NCBI GenBank assembly: GCA_030737875.1
Contig: CM060924.1
Coordinates: 151,646,197 to 151,710,196 of the forward strand
Source: Allium sativum
Lineage: Eukaryota; Streptophyta; Magnoliopsida; Asparagales; Amaryllidaceae
Length of the DNA: 64,000 nucleotides
Direction: 5' to 3'
The translations under genes were made by a program, and so were the position numbers. Each line of letters begins with the position of its first letter. The first letter of the stretch is position 1. Below are positions 24,851 through 35,300 of this stretch, in pieces. A model generated the notes under the pieces. The model was not told the origin of the DNA and searched no databases. It was given only the letters and a program-made list of their open reading frames with translations.

Positions 24851-25384
24851 ATAAACGTGCATGAGTTGAAATATACATTAACTAGCTAATGATATGATTT
24901 TAGCCTATGCATGCGATATTAGAATGAATGGTGTTTTTAAACCAAAGCAAGGCAAATATGAAATTGAATGGAAAATGATAAATGTTAGAAATTGTATATA
25001 TGTACATGCATATCTATTGAACAGGTTAAAGCAAAAGGGGCTAGAGAAGAGAAATAGAATTTTGTGCCCGACAAATAGGTACACATTTACCGCTTTGTTT
25101 GGGTGATGATTTTATGAGCCTGTTGGCTAGCCGCTTGGCTTTTTCTTTTTCTTTTTGATATGAGACGCCCGTGTGGCTATTTGGGAATTTTCCCAGACCC
25201 TCCCGTACAAAGGAGGTTATGGCGAAATTTTCCAAAAATTAAAGGCGTTAGTAAAATAATTGAAGTGGAAACGATATAGGAATTTTTGAATGAACTATAT
25301 TTATATAAATATATAAATATAAATAGAATTAAAACGAAACATGGCCGTGCAGTTCGTGTTTTGAAACCGTGATTTCAAACGACT

Positions 25385-25740
25385 AGTGCGGAAGATCCGA
25401 CCATTGGATTTTCCCGAAACCTCAACCGTTGGGTTCGCCTTGGAAATATCTTTCCAACGGCACCAACTTTGTGAAGATCCGACGGTTGGATTGTCTGGAA
25501 TGTTTAATTCAAAACTGAAGAAAAACAGCGCCAGAAACGATTATATTTATATATATATATAAATATAATTAAATTAAATCGAATAACGACGCTGCAGTTC
25601 GTAAATTGAAATCGTAACTTCAAATGGTTAGTATGGAAGATCCGACCGTCGGATTTTCCCAAAACTAGAACCGTTGGATTCGTTTTGAAATGACCTTCCT
25701 AATAATGTAAAATTCGTGAAGATCCAACGGTTAGATTTTC
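25385..25740. repeat. Duplicated GATCCGAC / AACCGTTGGATT block of C
   Basis: Two related blocks (25385-25510 and 25625-25740) contain GAAGATCCGACC, AACCGTTGG and GATCC-ACGGTT motifs in the same order, separated by an AT-rich stretch. Related motifs occur in A (about 4100-4145), D (40765-40870) and G (61480-61580). Confidence 0.6.
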
Positions 25741-27720
25741 AGATATGTGTAAAACAAAATTAGTGAAAAGCAGCGCCAGTGCATCGACACGACCTGAAAC
25801 GTCGTTTAATTAAATATGGCCGTTTTAAATTAAATAAAAATGGCGATATATCGTTATAAAATACTATGGACGGTATAGAGTGGAAATAAACCAATTTTGT
25901 TGGGTTTGCTTGATATGTGATGGTTGAATGTATTTGACATGAAAATTATAACTAAATAACTGAAGCGTGAATGTTGAATGGTCCAAACATGTGATTAATT
26001 GATTTGAAAATCTAAATATACGTGGGTTATTTGAAAAGGCCGAGTTTATCTCATTTCAAATAATCGATCGACGATGAGAAGTCAAAGAGTCGAAGACGAC
26101 TGAAGACCGACGATCTCCACATTGGATGGATGGGCGCTACTGATGCTCGTGATTGGAGTAGCTACCATGAAGGAATTGAAGTAGTAGCCGTCCAAACATA
26201 GTGTTGATTGTACGGGTATGCGAGGAATTGGTGCCTCCGGTTTCGTTCAGTCCCAGAACGGACTTGTAAATGGACTGTGTGTCTGACATTGGATTTTGTT
26301 CTGTGTTGATTGATCTCTGTTAAATATATATCTGTTTGGCAGCGGAGGATTTATTCTCTTGCTTAACGCCCTTCTCTGAGACGTACGAGCTCATAGGTTA
26401 TGTATTGACCGCAATCAGTCGCATGGAGTGTATTGCCTGTGTGGCACGCCCAAGTGGCATATGATCAAGGCTTCTGTTGCAAAGCAAAGTCTTGTGGTTG
26501 ATGATCAAAGCATGGTCTGTGTGACGTAGCTTTGTGTATAACGTGAATTCGCGAGCCTCACACCCCGGTATGAGTCAAAAACGGGAGAAGGACCCAAGGA
26601 GTGCATGACGTTTCTTTCTAGCTATGGTGGTGTCAGTGACCTCCCAGCCCTGACATTTATATCTACTTTTCACCTGTGTGGTTGTTGGAATGCGAGGCGC
26701 CTCGATTATAGGTCTGTAAGGACCGGGAAACGTGTGTTCAGGAATAACTAATCCTCAAAAGTAAGAGAGGACCGGCCTTGGAGGATCCAGGGGATTGCTA
26801 TGTGCGGTCCCGAGGCATTTGCTAGAGTGTCTCGAATCGGAGAGGAGCTTGCCCCTTGCCTCGACTCATGAAGGAATCCAATTTCCAATACGAAATATGC
26901 GAATGTGATTGTATTACTAGTATGGCGACATAGTAGATGGTAGCTATGCCGCCTAGGATTGATATTTATGATTGAATTGCTTTTAAAACATATATGCACT
27001 AGTAATAATGTCGAACGCCTTTGTTTTATTCGTATGAAGCATCTTTGGCCATTATAAGGTAAAAAATCTATCCTCCGGCTTGCGTTGCATTGTGTGATGG
27101 GACCTGAGTCTTATAATGGATTCATTTTATAAAAAGCATTGCGTTGATTTAATCATTTATTTTATTTCATGCACTAGCACTCATTGGAGTAAACCCGTTC
27201 CGCGAAAGTGGCGTGGTCCTTTGATTTGCCTTATTATTGTTGTTAATAAGTTGAGTAGATTTCTCATACCAGTCCCATGACTGACTCATAGTTTGTTTCA
27301 CCTTGCAAACTCGGGTGCCCTCATTTTCACACGGGCAGCCTAGTTACAGGTTTCTGACGCACCTTTTGGCTCATGGCGAGGCTTAACTACACCGTGCTGA
27401 CTTGGATTTTCTCCGCCATTATTGTATCTATATTATGATTCCGCCACTGGCGATGTAGACTGATATTCCTTTTGTGTACTCTTTATGTATGATTCCGCCT
27501 CTGGCGATGGTGACTGATTATGTATCATTATGCACTAAGTTGTATCCTGTACTGTGCTTCTCTGATGTGATGATATCTATATGATTCCGCTGTCATATGT
27601 GTGTAAATTATTCTATTTTCTGTTTATGCTATTATCTGTGATCTGCTAATGATGATAAATGTGTTATATTCCAATGATTATCCTTAACACCGTGTCACGG
27701 GGTTTTGGGATCGTCACAGC

Positions 27721-27732
27721 TGGTATCAGAGC
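27721..27732 (+). promoter_or_regulatory. Primer-binding site of C (tRNA-iMet)
   Basis: TGGTATCAGAGC two bases after the 5' LTR. Complementary to initiator tRNA-Met 3' end. Confidence 0.95.
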
Positions 27733-27772
27733 TTTGGTTAACCTTAGTTCTGGAGTCTAACACATTAAACAC

Positions 27773-27849
27773 TTCGTCAAAATAGAATCAGTAGTATTCT
27801 AAGGCGAGTCGCTCATTAGAGATAGGACTAGTAAAGTCCTAGAATGAGC
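27773..27849 (+). promoter_or_regulatory. Two tandem post-PBS hairpins of C
   Basis: Hairpin 1 has outer arms TTCGTC/GGCGAG (with wobbles), inner arms AGAAT/ATTCT (27784-27800) and loop CAGTAGT. Hairpin 2 has outer arms GCTCATT/AATGAGC (27811-27817 with 27843-27849), internal loop AGAGAT opposite AG, inner arms AGGACT/AGTCCT and loop AGTAA. Bases differ from A, B, E and F while pairing is kept. The site is 3' of the PBS and inside the predicted leader intron, so only unspliced RNA would carry it. Confidence 0.68.
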
Positions 27850-27974
27850 TGAGAAGAATAGCAAAAACAATTGATCAGTCCATCGTTATCTTTCCGTAGA
27901 ATTTCTGCTTAACTATGCAATAGACTATCATTTCTGTTAGCTGACTTTTTCGTTACTTATGCAGAATTTGACAA

Positions 27975-29477
27975 ATGGCTACCAGAGCAGCCGCCGCTAG
28001 AGGAGGCCGTGCCGGCCGAGGCCGAGGAAGGGGAGAAATCCCAGCTCAAGAAGGACCTTTGATACAACCTCCGGCAGCTCAATACTTCGAGCTCGACCGT
28101 GTAGCTAAGAGATATAAGAACTTAGGAGGCAAGACCTTCTCGGGAACTGGCACCGTAATAGAGGCCCTTGCATGGCTCAAAACATGCGAGAAAATTCTTG
28201 AAGGCCTAAGGCTAGGAGACGAAGACAAAGCTGTTATGGGCGCCTGGCTTATGCAGGAACAAGCCGAATTATGGTGGGAATCTCTTACCGCCGGGAATAG
28301 AGAAGCTGGAAGAACATGGGATGGATTTAAAGAACTCTTCAAGGAGAAATATGTCCCAGAACAAGCTCTAGAAAGAATGCACGATGACTTCGCCAATCTC
28401 CAGCAAGGGGATCTTTCCGTGCAAGATTATTTGAACAAATTTACAATGCTGTCGCCCTATGCTCCAGAGCTCGTTGCCACTGCGAAATCCAAAAATAAGA
28501 GGTTTATCTTTGGACTAAGACGACAATATCATGATAGAGCCATGGCCCATGTCAAGCTGGATTTCAATGAGCTAGTGGAAATGACATGCAACTATGAAGA
28601 CCTTGATCAAAGGCATCTGGATCAGGATCGCGCTAGAAGCCAAGCCGGAAACAAGCGCAAGCCTGCTGTAAATCAAGGCGAGTCAAGCCAAGCAGCATCT
28701 TCCAAACCTCAGACTGGCAAGCCGCCAAGAGGAAGTTGCTTTAACTGTGGTAAGCCGGGGCACTACTCAAACGTCTGCACAGCTCCGAAGAAACAGAAAA
28801 CAAACTCTCAAGGCTCGAGCCAAGGCTCTCAGAACCCTCGCTCGTGCTTCAATTGTCGCAAGACCGATCATCTGGTCAAAGACAGTCCTTTGCTGAAGAA
28901 AGCTACAGTGGCTCATGTTTATGACGGGTCTAGCCCGCCAGCTGCTTCCGACGGAGCAGGTAAACCCGATGTTTTGGGAGGTACCCTTACAATTAAAAAT
29001 ATTCCTGTTTCTGTATTATTTGACACAGGTGCATCGCGTAGTTTTATTGCTAGAAACACAGTGCACAAACTAAAGTTAAAACAGCGAAAGCTCAAAGAAT
29101 CGGTTGAAGTACATAACCCGATAGGGGGTCCTATCACTCTCAGTTCCTGTTGTAAAGTGCCAATCTCTTACTCTTTCTACAAGTTTCCTTTCAATCTGGT
29201 CGTTATGGATTTTCCTGAATTCGATATCATTCTCGGGCTGGATTGGTTAACGAAGTATGAAGCTGAAGTGAAATGTGCGGAAAGAATTGTTAAAATCCGA
29301 ACGGAGCTTGGACATATATATATTCCCTGTCATGGTTCGAATCCGAATAGAGAAGAATTTTGGTCAGCATTAGAACTTATCCCCACTTCCATAGAAAAGA
29401 TTCCGATTGTTAGCAACTATGCGGATGTGTTTGAAGAAGTTGAAAACTTACCTCCGCAAAGAGAAATAGAATTCTGA
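27975..29477 (+). CDS. gag: Gag-protease segment of element C gag-pol
   Basis: Encodes 500 residues up to a TGA. The ATG at 27975 is the first in frame and lies 11 nt after the predicted splice acceptor. The N-terminus is basic and Arg/Gly/Ala-rich (1-27). Residues about 40-220 are a retrotransposon Gag capsid domain, which builds the virus-like particle in the cytoplasm. The first zinc knuckle is a canonical CX2CX4HX4C (C255-C268). The second has C291, C294 and H299 but Ser304 where the last Cys should be, so it probably binds zinc poorly. The aspartic protease has its catalytic DTGAS at 350-354. The frame continues without shift beyond the TGA into RT, so this is not a natural gag/pol boundary. 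The family makes one Gag-Pol polyprotein. Confidence 0.93.
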   Translation: MATRAAAARGGRAGRGRGRGEIPAQEGPLIQPPAAQYFELDRVAKRYKNLGGKTFSGTGTVIEALAWLKTCEKILEGLRLGDEDKAVMGAWLMQEQAELWWESLTAGNREAGRTWDGFKELFKEKYVPEQALERMHDDFANLQQGDLSVQDYLNKFTMLSPYAPELVATAKSKNKRFIFGLRRQYHDRAMAHVKLDFNELVEMTCNYEDLDQRHLDQDRARSQAGNKRKPAVNQGESSQAASSKPQTGKPPRGSCFNCGKPGHYSNVCTAPKKQKTNSQGSSQGSQNPRSCFNCRKTDHLVKDSPLLKKATVAHVYDGSSPPAASDGAGKPDVLGGTLTIKNIPVSVLFDTGASRSFIARNTVHKLKLKQRKLKESVEVHNPIGGPITLSSCCKVPISYSFYKFPFNLVVMDFPEFDIILGLDWLTKYEAEVKCAERIVKIRTELGHIYIPCHGSNPNREEFWSALELIPTSIEKIPIVSNYADVFEEVENLPPQREIEF

Positions 29478-32159
29478 ATCGATCTAATTCCTAATGCCAG
29501 ACCAGTGGTGCATCCAATTCGCAGAATGACTCCGAAAGAAAAAGAAGAATTAGGCGATCAAACTCATCAACTGTTGTGGAAGGGTCTAATCAGACCTTGT
29601 TTTTCTAATTGGGGTGCAGCTGTCGTGTTTGTTCCAAAGTCAGACGGTACTCTTAGATTATGTGTTGATTACCGAGACCTTAACAAACAGACGCTTAAAA
29701 ATAAATATCCACTACCCCGCATTGATGATTTGCTAGACCAATTGAATGGGGCGAAAGTATTTTCCCGAATGGACCTAGCTACAGGGTTTCATCAATTGAG
29801 AATAGCAGAAGAGTGCGTTCCTTTGACCGCTTTCAGAGGCCCAGACATATTTTATGAATGGTTAGTAATGTCGTTTGGCCTATGCAACGCTCCAGCATAC
29901 TTTGTCGATCTAATGAATAGAGTGTTCAGGGGAGTTCTGAATAAATTTGTCCTCGTATTTATCGATGATATTTTAATCTACTCCAAATCAAAACCCGAGC
30001 ATGAAAAACACTTAGAACAAGTATTGGAGATTCTAAGGAAGAACGTCTTCAAAGCCAAATTCTCTAAATGTGTCTTCTGGCAAGAAGAAGTCAAATTTCT
30101 TGGCCATGTCGTGTCAGAGAAACGAATTTCTGTTGACCCAAGCAAAATAATAGCGATTCAAGACTGGAAACAACCCACTACTCCCACAGAAGTTAGAAGT
30201 TTTATGGGGTTGGCTAGTTATTATCGAAAGTTCGTTAAGGATTTTTCGAAGATATCCGGTCCGTTAACGAAGCTCACAAAGAAACATGAGAAGTTTAAAT
30301 GGACTTCCGACTGTGAAGAAGCTTTCCGGGAATTGAAATCGAAGTTGACCACCGCTCCAGTGTTAACTATTATTGATGGCAATCAGGATTTAACGGTTTG
30401 GACAGATGCTTCTATTAGAGGTCTTGGTGCAGTGTTAATGCAGAGAGGCCAAGTAGTCACTTATGCAAGCCGCCAACTGAAACCACATGAGAAGAATTAT
30501 GTAACTCATGATCTTGAGCTGCTAGCTATCGTTTTAGCTTTGAAAATCTGGAGGCATTATTTATTGGGTGAGAAATTTATATTGTACACAGACCATCAAT
30601 CATTGAAGTATTTATATACCCAGAAAGATCTGAATCTGAGACAACAGCGTTGGCTAGAATTTCCTGCAGCGTATGATCTTGATATCCTGTATACGCCGGG
30701 GAAAGCTAACGTAGTAGCGGATGCACTTAGTAGAAAGACCGCAATCGTTTCCCATCTTATAGTTACACCTGGATTGATTCATAGGATTTCAGCCCTTCAG
30801 AAAGATGATGAATTTATTCAGAGAATCAGTAAGAGAGTCAAGGAAGGCGAAACCACGAGTTTCCGTATTGACAATAAGGGGGTTCTCAGGTTAAATAATA
30901 GGATTTGCATCCCAAATATTCCAGGCCTTCGAAGGGAAGTGCTGGACGAATGCCATAAATCCAAATTTTGCATCCATCCTGGGGTGAGTAAAATGTACAA
31001 CGATATCAAACGCACTTTCTGGTGGAAGGCAATGAAAAGAGATATTTCTTTGTATGTTAGCAGATGCCCTACTTGTCAATTGGTCAAGAGTGACCAACAG
31101 AAGCTAGCTGGACTGTTGCAACCGTTAGAAATCCCAGGCTGGAAATGGGAACAGATTTCCGTGGATTTCATAGATGGTTTGCCGCGAACCAAGAAAGGTA
31201 ATGACAGCATTTGGGTAATCGTAGATCGCTTCACGAAGACTGCCCATTTTATACCTGTCAGATCCAATAGAACCGCCCAAAGTCTAGCACAGATATATTT
31301 CAAAGAAATTGTTAAGCTGCATGGAATTCCCATCAGCATAGTCAGTGATAGAGATCCCCTATTTACTAGCAAGTTCTGGGAGGCATTCCAGACAGAATTG
31401 GGAACAAAACTGAATATGAGCACCGCTTATCACCCCCAAACAGATGGCCAAACTGAGCGGGTGAATAGAATTCTGGAAGATTTATTGCGGGCTTGTATAA
31501 TCGATTTTGGTGGGTCATGGGAAGATCATTTGCATTTGGCAGAATTCTCATATAACAATAGCTATCAAGCAAGTTTGAGAATGTCACCATTTGAAGCATT
31601 ATATGGCAGACCCTGCAGATCTCCAGCATGTTGGGTAGAACCTGGCAACAGACTTGTACTAGGACCCGATATGATCAGAGAAGCATCGGATAAAGTGGAC
31701 TTCATCAAGAAGCGATTGAAAACCGCCCAAAGCCGACAGAAAAGTTATGCAGACTCCAGAAGGAGAGATTTGACATTTGCTGTTGGTGATCATGTTTATT
31801 TAAAGGTTTCTCCGATGAGAGGAGTAATCAGATTTGGAAAGACTGGGAAGTTGGCACCGAGATTTATTGGTCCCTTTCCTATACTTGAGCGAATTGGAAC
31901 TCTTGCTTATAGGGTTCAATTGCCAGATTGGTTGCCTGGAGTGCACAATGTTTTTCACGTATCTCAACTTAGGAGACATGTGCATGATCCGGATCTTGTT
32001 GTAGAAGAAGCAGCGCAACGGGATGTGGAGATAACTCCAGAATTAGCACTCAAAAGAGAGCCATTAAAAATTGTTGGCAAAGAAACTAGAGAACTCAGAA
32101 GCAAAAAGGTTCATTTAGTTAAAGTGCAGTGGAGCAGTGATCCTAGAGACTGTACTTGA
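29478..32159 (+). CDS. pol: RT-RNaseH-integrase-chromodomain segment of element C
   Basis: Same frame as gag after the TGA at 29475. There is no credible start of its own; the first possible ones are GTG at 29505. Numbering from 29505: reverse transcriptase with FIDD catalytic motif at 152-155; RNase H with Asp301 in TDAS and a later YTDH; integrase zinc-binding H484, H491, C521, C524; integrase core D554, D615, E651 with exactly 35 residues between the last two. A GPF/Y-like module and a C-terminal chromodomain (about 840-884) follow. Together these copy the RNA into DNA and insert it, and the chromodomain probably directs insertion to chromatin. A TGA at 32157 cuts the chromodomain where the family has a conserved Trp. 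Confidence 0.93.
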   Translation: MDLIPNARPVVHPIRRMTPKEKEELGDQTHQLLWKGLIRPCFSNWGAAVVFVPKSDGTLRLCVDYRDLNKQTLKNKYPLPRIDDLLDQLNGAKVFSRMDLATGFHQLRIAEECVPLTAFRGPDIFYEWLVMSFGLCNAPAYFVDLMNRVFRGVLNKFVLVFIDDILIYSKSKPEHEKHLEQVLEILRKNVFKAKFSKCVFWQEEVKFLGHVVSEKRISVDPSKIIAIQDWKQPTTPTEVRSFMGLASYYRKFVKDFSKISGPLTKLTKKHEKFKWTSDCEEAFRELKSKLTTAPVLTIIDGNQDLTVWTDASIRGLGAVLMQRGQVVTYASRQLKPHEKNYVTHDLELLAIVLALKIWRHYLLGEKFILYTDHQSLKYLYTQKDLNLRQQRWLEFPAAYDLDILYTPGKANVVADALSRKTAIVSHLIVTPGLIHRISALQKDDEFIQRISKRVKEGETTSFRIDNKGVLRLNNRICIPNIPGLRREVLDECHKSKFCIHPGVSKMYNDIKRTFWWKAMKRDISLYVSRCPTCQLVKSDQQKLAGLLQPLEIPGWKWEQISVDFIDGLPRTKKGNDSIWVIVDRFTKTAHFIPVRSNRTAQSLAQIYFKEIVKLHGIPISIVSDRDPLFTSKFWEAFQTELGTKLNMSTAYHPQTDGQTERVNRILEDLLRACIIDFGGSWEDHLHLAEFSYNNSYQASLRMSPFEALYGRPCRSPACWVEPGNRLVLGPDMIREASDKVDFIKKRLKTAQSRQKSYADSRRRDLTFAVGDHVYLKVSPMRGVIRFGKTGKLAPRFIGPFPILERIGTLAYRVQLPDWLPGVHNVFHVSQLRRHVHDPDLVVEEAAQRDVEITPELALKREPLKIVGKETRELRSKKVHLVKVQWSSDPRDCT

Positions 32160-32285
32160 GAAACTGAGGAAAGTATTAAGCAAGCTTACCCCAAATGCAG
32201 AGTGGATATCTCTGACTAACTCCGGTGCAAGGTACCTTTACCATACTTTGCATTTACATTTTATTTCCTACTTTACTGTTGTTTC

Positions 32286-32303
32286 CTTTTCGAGGACGAA
32301 AAG
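32286..32303 (+). promoter_or_regulatory. PPT-proximal hairpin of C
   Basis: CTTTTCG, loop AGGA, CGAAAAG: a perfect 7-bp stem 4 bases before the PPT. A CGAGGACGAA motif at this place is common in plant Ty3/gypsy elements. Confidence 0.65.
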
Positions 32304-32307
32304 TTTT

Positions 32308-32320
32308 AAGTAGGGGAGAT
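32308..32320 (+). promoter_or_regulatory. Polypurine tract of C
   Basis: AAGTAGGGGAGAT directly before the 3' LTR. Confidence 0.9.
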
Positions 32321-35300
32321 TGTAATAACCCGGAAAATACGAGCCAATTTAAAATTTTTAAATTGATTATATCAAAGGAATTTGAACTATTGAAATGGAA
32401 TATTTCAATAAAATAGTAAGTTAAGAATGGTGAGTCAGTTTGAAAATTTGAATTCAAACTTTGACTGACTGTGCAGGGTGGAAAATATAACGGATTTTAG
32501 TGAAACCAAAAATATTTAAATCTGTTAGTCAATACCTTTCTAACGAATCTGAAAAATCGAAGTTTCATAACGGGAATCAAAAGTTATGGCCGAATGAATT
32601 TTCAGAGGGGTCGGTATATAGAATATAGCCCTGTAAAATTGATATTTTGCATACGACCTCGGAATTCGACGAAACAACTTTTGTTGGGTCCGGGATGTCA
32701 AACTATTGCTAGGTTTCAAATTTCATAATTTTTGAAGCTAGTATGTGAGCGTGGCAAAAGAAAATGTGTTTGGTCGATTTCTGTTAAATTGGATCGACCA
32801 GAAAATGGCCATGTTTCAAACGACCTCAGAATTTGACGAAACTAATTTTGTTGGGACCGTAGCGTCAAAATATAGCTAGATTTATTTTTCTGTAATTTTT
32901 CGAATCAGTTTGTGGCCCTGGAAAATTGAAATGTGCGTTCAGAATTAAAAGTTAAATGTTTTATACTTTAATTTGAAAGATAACCGACTGTTACTGTTGA
33001 ATTGGCCTACGAAACATATCCCATTGTGTCCGGAATGGGGGTATTTAGCTAGGGGCGACTGTCGTTGGGTTTAAAAAGGAGTTAGTTTAAGAAAACACTA
33101 TTTAAAAAAAATTTAATATAGTCTCGGCCAATCATATTTTTCTATTCATAATTAAAAAAAATTAACAGAAACCCCCCCCCCCCCGACCCCGACATCGACG
33201 GCGAAAAGCCTTCGTCACCTTCCCAGGCGATTTCCGATCGCCACGGCCAGAATTAGCCCCTCCTCCAGTTCAACTTTTTGTAGTTCTCCCTCCCCTCTTC
33301 AAATCCATATAAGGAGCTCCCCCTATCGTCGCCTCTCCGCCGAGATATCCACCTCCAAACTTCCGACCTTCAAGCCGCCGCCGCCGCCGTTCTGCGCCAC
33401 CGAGTCCCACCAAACCACCGCGCGCCTGTAGCTCTCTCGAAGCTCTTCCACCTCCAACTTCCTGATCGTCCCCTCGTGTCCCGGTTCTCGCGAAAACCGC
33501 AAACCTAGTTTTGAAGCTTTCTGAAAGTGAGTTTTTCTTTGATCTTTGCACTTTGAAAAATCATATCTTTTTGGTATGTTGACGAAATTCGATGAAACAG
33601 GAAACATCGAGACCGCAAGGAAGCTCTCTACCCAATAGAAGAAGCTGCGGATTTTTCTGACATCGTATCGATTTTTAGCGCTCAGAAAACCAAGGTGAGA
33701 AATCTATATTAACGTGAAATTGAATGGAAAATGTCGTGTATAATTTATATAAGCGAAATATAAATTACATACATGTTGTATACCTCATGTACATGCGTAG
33801 TGTAACCTATATGAGCGAAGTATGAATTTTTACATGCATAGAATAATTGATATATGTGTTGAAATGCAAGTGAAATATAGCAAATATATCTTATATATAT
33901 ATATGTATATACTCCCCTCGTCCACAAACCATGGACGATATTTATTGTGGTGAATTGGTGTGAAATATTGGATGAAAAATACGAATGGTTGAATAATTGT
34001 TTGTGGTTGATATTGTTTGGTTGTAGTTGAAAAATACCCATTGGTGATTGAAATGAATTGGAAATATTTGTGGAAATAAAAATAAACATGCCGCCTGCGT
34101 GCGAATTAGATGCATGAATCCCCATTGTCAAAAACCGCAAGGTTTTAAGGTAGAGCGAGGAGCCGTACTAGGGACGGTGCCGGTTTTAACTACCCTGCCA
34201 TTATGCTGCCGAAATTTTGAATAATCTTTGTGTGTTAGAATTATTTTCATGTGTTGATATTATTTTCATGCATAGAAATTAAAGTCATATATTGAAACTA
34301 TGTCCATGTATTGTTCATGTGTTGAAAAGTGTTGTGTGAAAATAAAATTCATTCGTGGATGAGTGAAGTGTTTAAACAACAAAAATCATATTTTTATATA
34401 TATATGAAGTATGAAAAATATTCGCCTTATATAAATAATTTCAATCATAAAAATCCCATCTTTCTAATATGAACAACATAAATAAATTGTACATGTGTGG
34501 AAATACTCATTTGTTGAGAAGTGTGTGTAGTGGAAAAGTTCATGTGTTGGATAAAAAGATTGAACAATAAAAATTACATTTTTATTGAAACTATGAAGTG
34601 TTGAAACCATACATTGGTTGAATAAATATTTTAAATGATAAAAATATCCTTTTTATCATATGTGTGATATGCTAAAGATATGCGGACGTTGAAACAAATA
34701 TTTGTGATAGAAATATTATTTTTAACATGCATAGGAACTAAATAAAATAGTCATGTGTTGAAATCTATTTTAGTTCGCCAAAATTATCATCTTTTGAAAT
34801 ATGAAGTGTTAAAAATATCCACTTGTTCAAATAAACGTGCATGAGTTGAAATATACATTAACTAGCTAATGATATGATTTTAGCCTATGCATGCGATATT
34901 AGAATGAATGGTGTTTTTAAACCAAAGCAAGGCAAATATGAAATTGAATGGAAAATGATAAATGTTAGAAATTGTATATATGTACATGCATATCTATTGA
35001 ACAGGTTAAAGCAAAAGGGGCTAGAGAAGAGAAATAGAATTTTGTGCCCGACAAGTAGGTACACATTTACCGCTTTGTTTGGGTGATGATTTTATGAGCC
35101 TGTTGGCTAGCCGCTTGGCTTTTTCTTTTTCTTTTTGATATGAGACGCCCGTGTGGCTATTTGGGAATTTTCCCAGACCCTCCCGTACAAAGGAGGTTAT
35201 GGCGAAATTTTCCAAAAATTAAAGGCGTTAGTAAAATAATTGAAGTGGAAACGATATAGGAATTTTTGAATGAACTATATTTATATAAATATATAAATAT

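Larger units (their letters stand above)
22339..27718 (+). repeat. Element C 5' LTR
   Basis: Starts TGTAATAACCCGG and ends GGGATCGTCACA. In order: U3 with paired near-palindromes (22685-22703, 22852-22870); C run (23192-23203); CATATAAGG TATA-like box (23325-23333); GC-rich leader (23340-23520); donor AAG/GTGAG (23711-23718); AT-hairpin array (about 24360-24850); two GATCCGAC-rich blocks (25385-25510, 25625-25740); a long tail shared with A, D, F and G. Small frames here have no support. Confidence 0.95.
23714..27964 (+). other. Predicted 4.25-kb leader intron of C
   Basis: Donor CCAAG/GTGAG at 23711-23718. The acceptor ends TTACTTATGCAG at 27964, preceded by a CTGAC branch-point match and a T-rich tract; 10 nt remain before the gag ATG at 27975. 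Removal would delete most of the LTR's transcribed part, the PBS and the post-PBS hairpins, and would join a roughly 350-nt GC-rich leader to gag. It would also remove many short upstream frames. Donors at the matching place in A, B and E support it. Inference only; no transcript evidence. Confidence 0.4.
27975..32219 (+). pseudogene. Element C gag-pol as a whole, broken by two in-frame TGA codons
   Basis: One frame of about 1414 codons runs from ATG 27975 to a TAA at 32217-32219, with TGA at 29475-29477 and 32157-32159 and no frameshift that I could see. Both look like single transitions (a CGA and a TGG codon are plausible sources), as expected from deamination in methylated DNA. All enzymatic motifs remain. 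The first stop would separate protease from RT. The second removes about 20 residues of the chromodomain end. This copy is therefore probably inactive or dependent on readthrough, although its lineage was recently active. Confidence 0.88.

Noticed and set aside
29478..29510. A separate start for pol, implying a gag/pol boundary at the TGA
   Set aside because: No ATG is near and the frame is continuous with gag. A mutated single frame explains it better than a programmed boundary.
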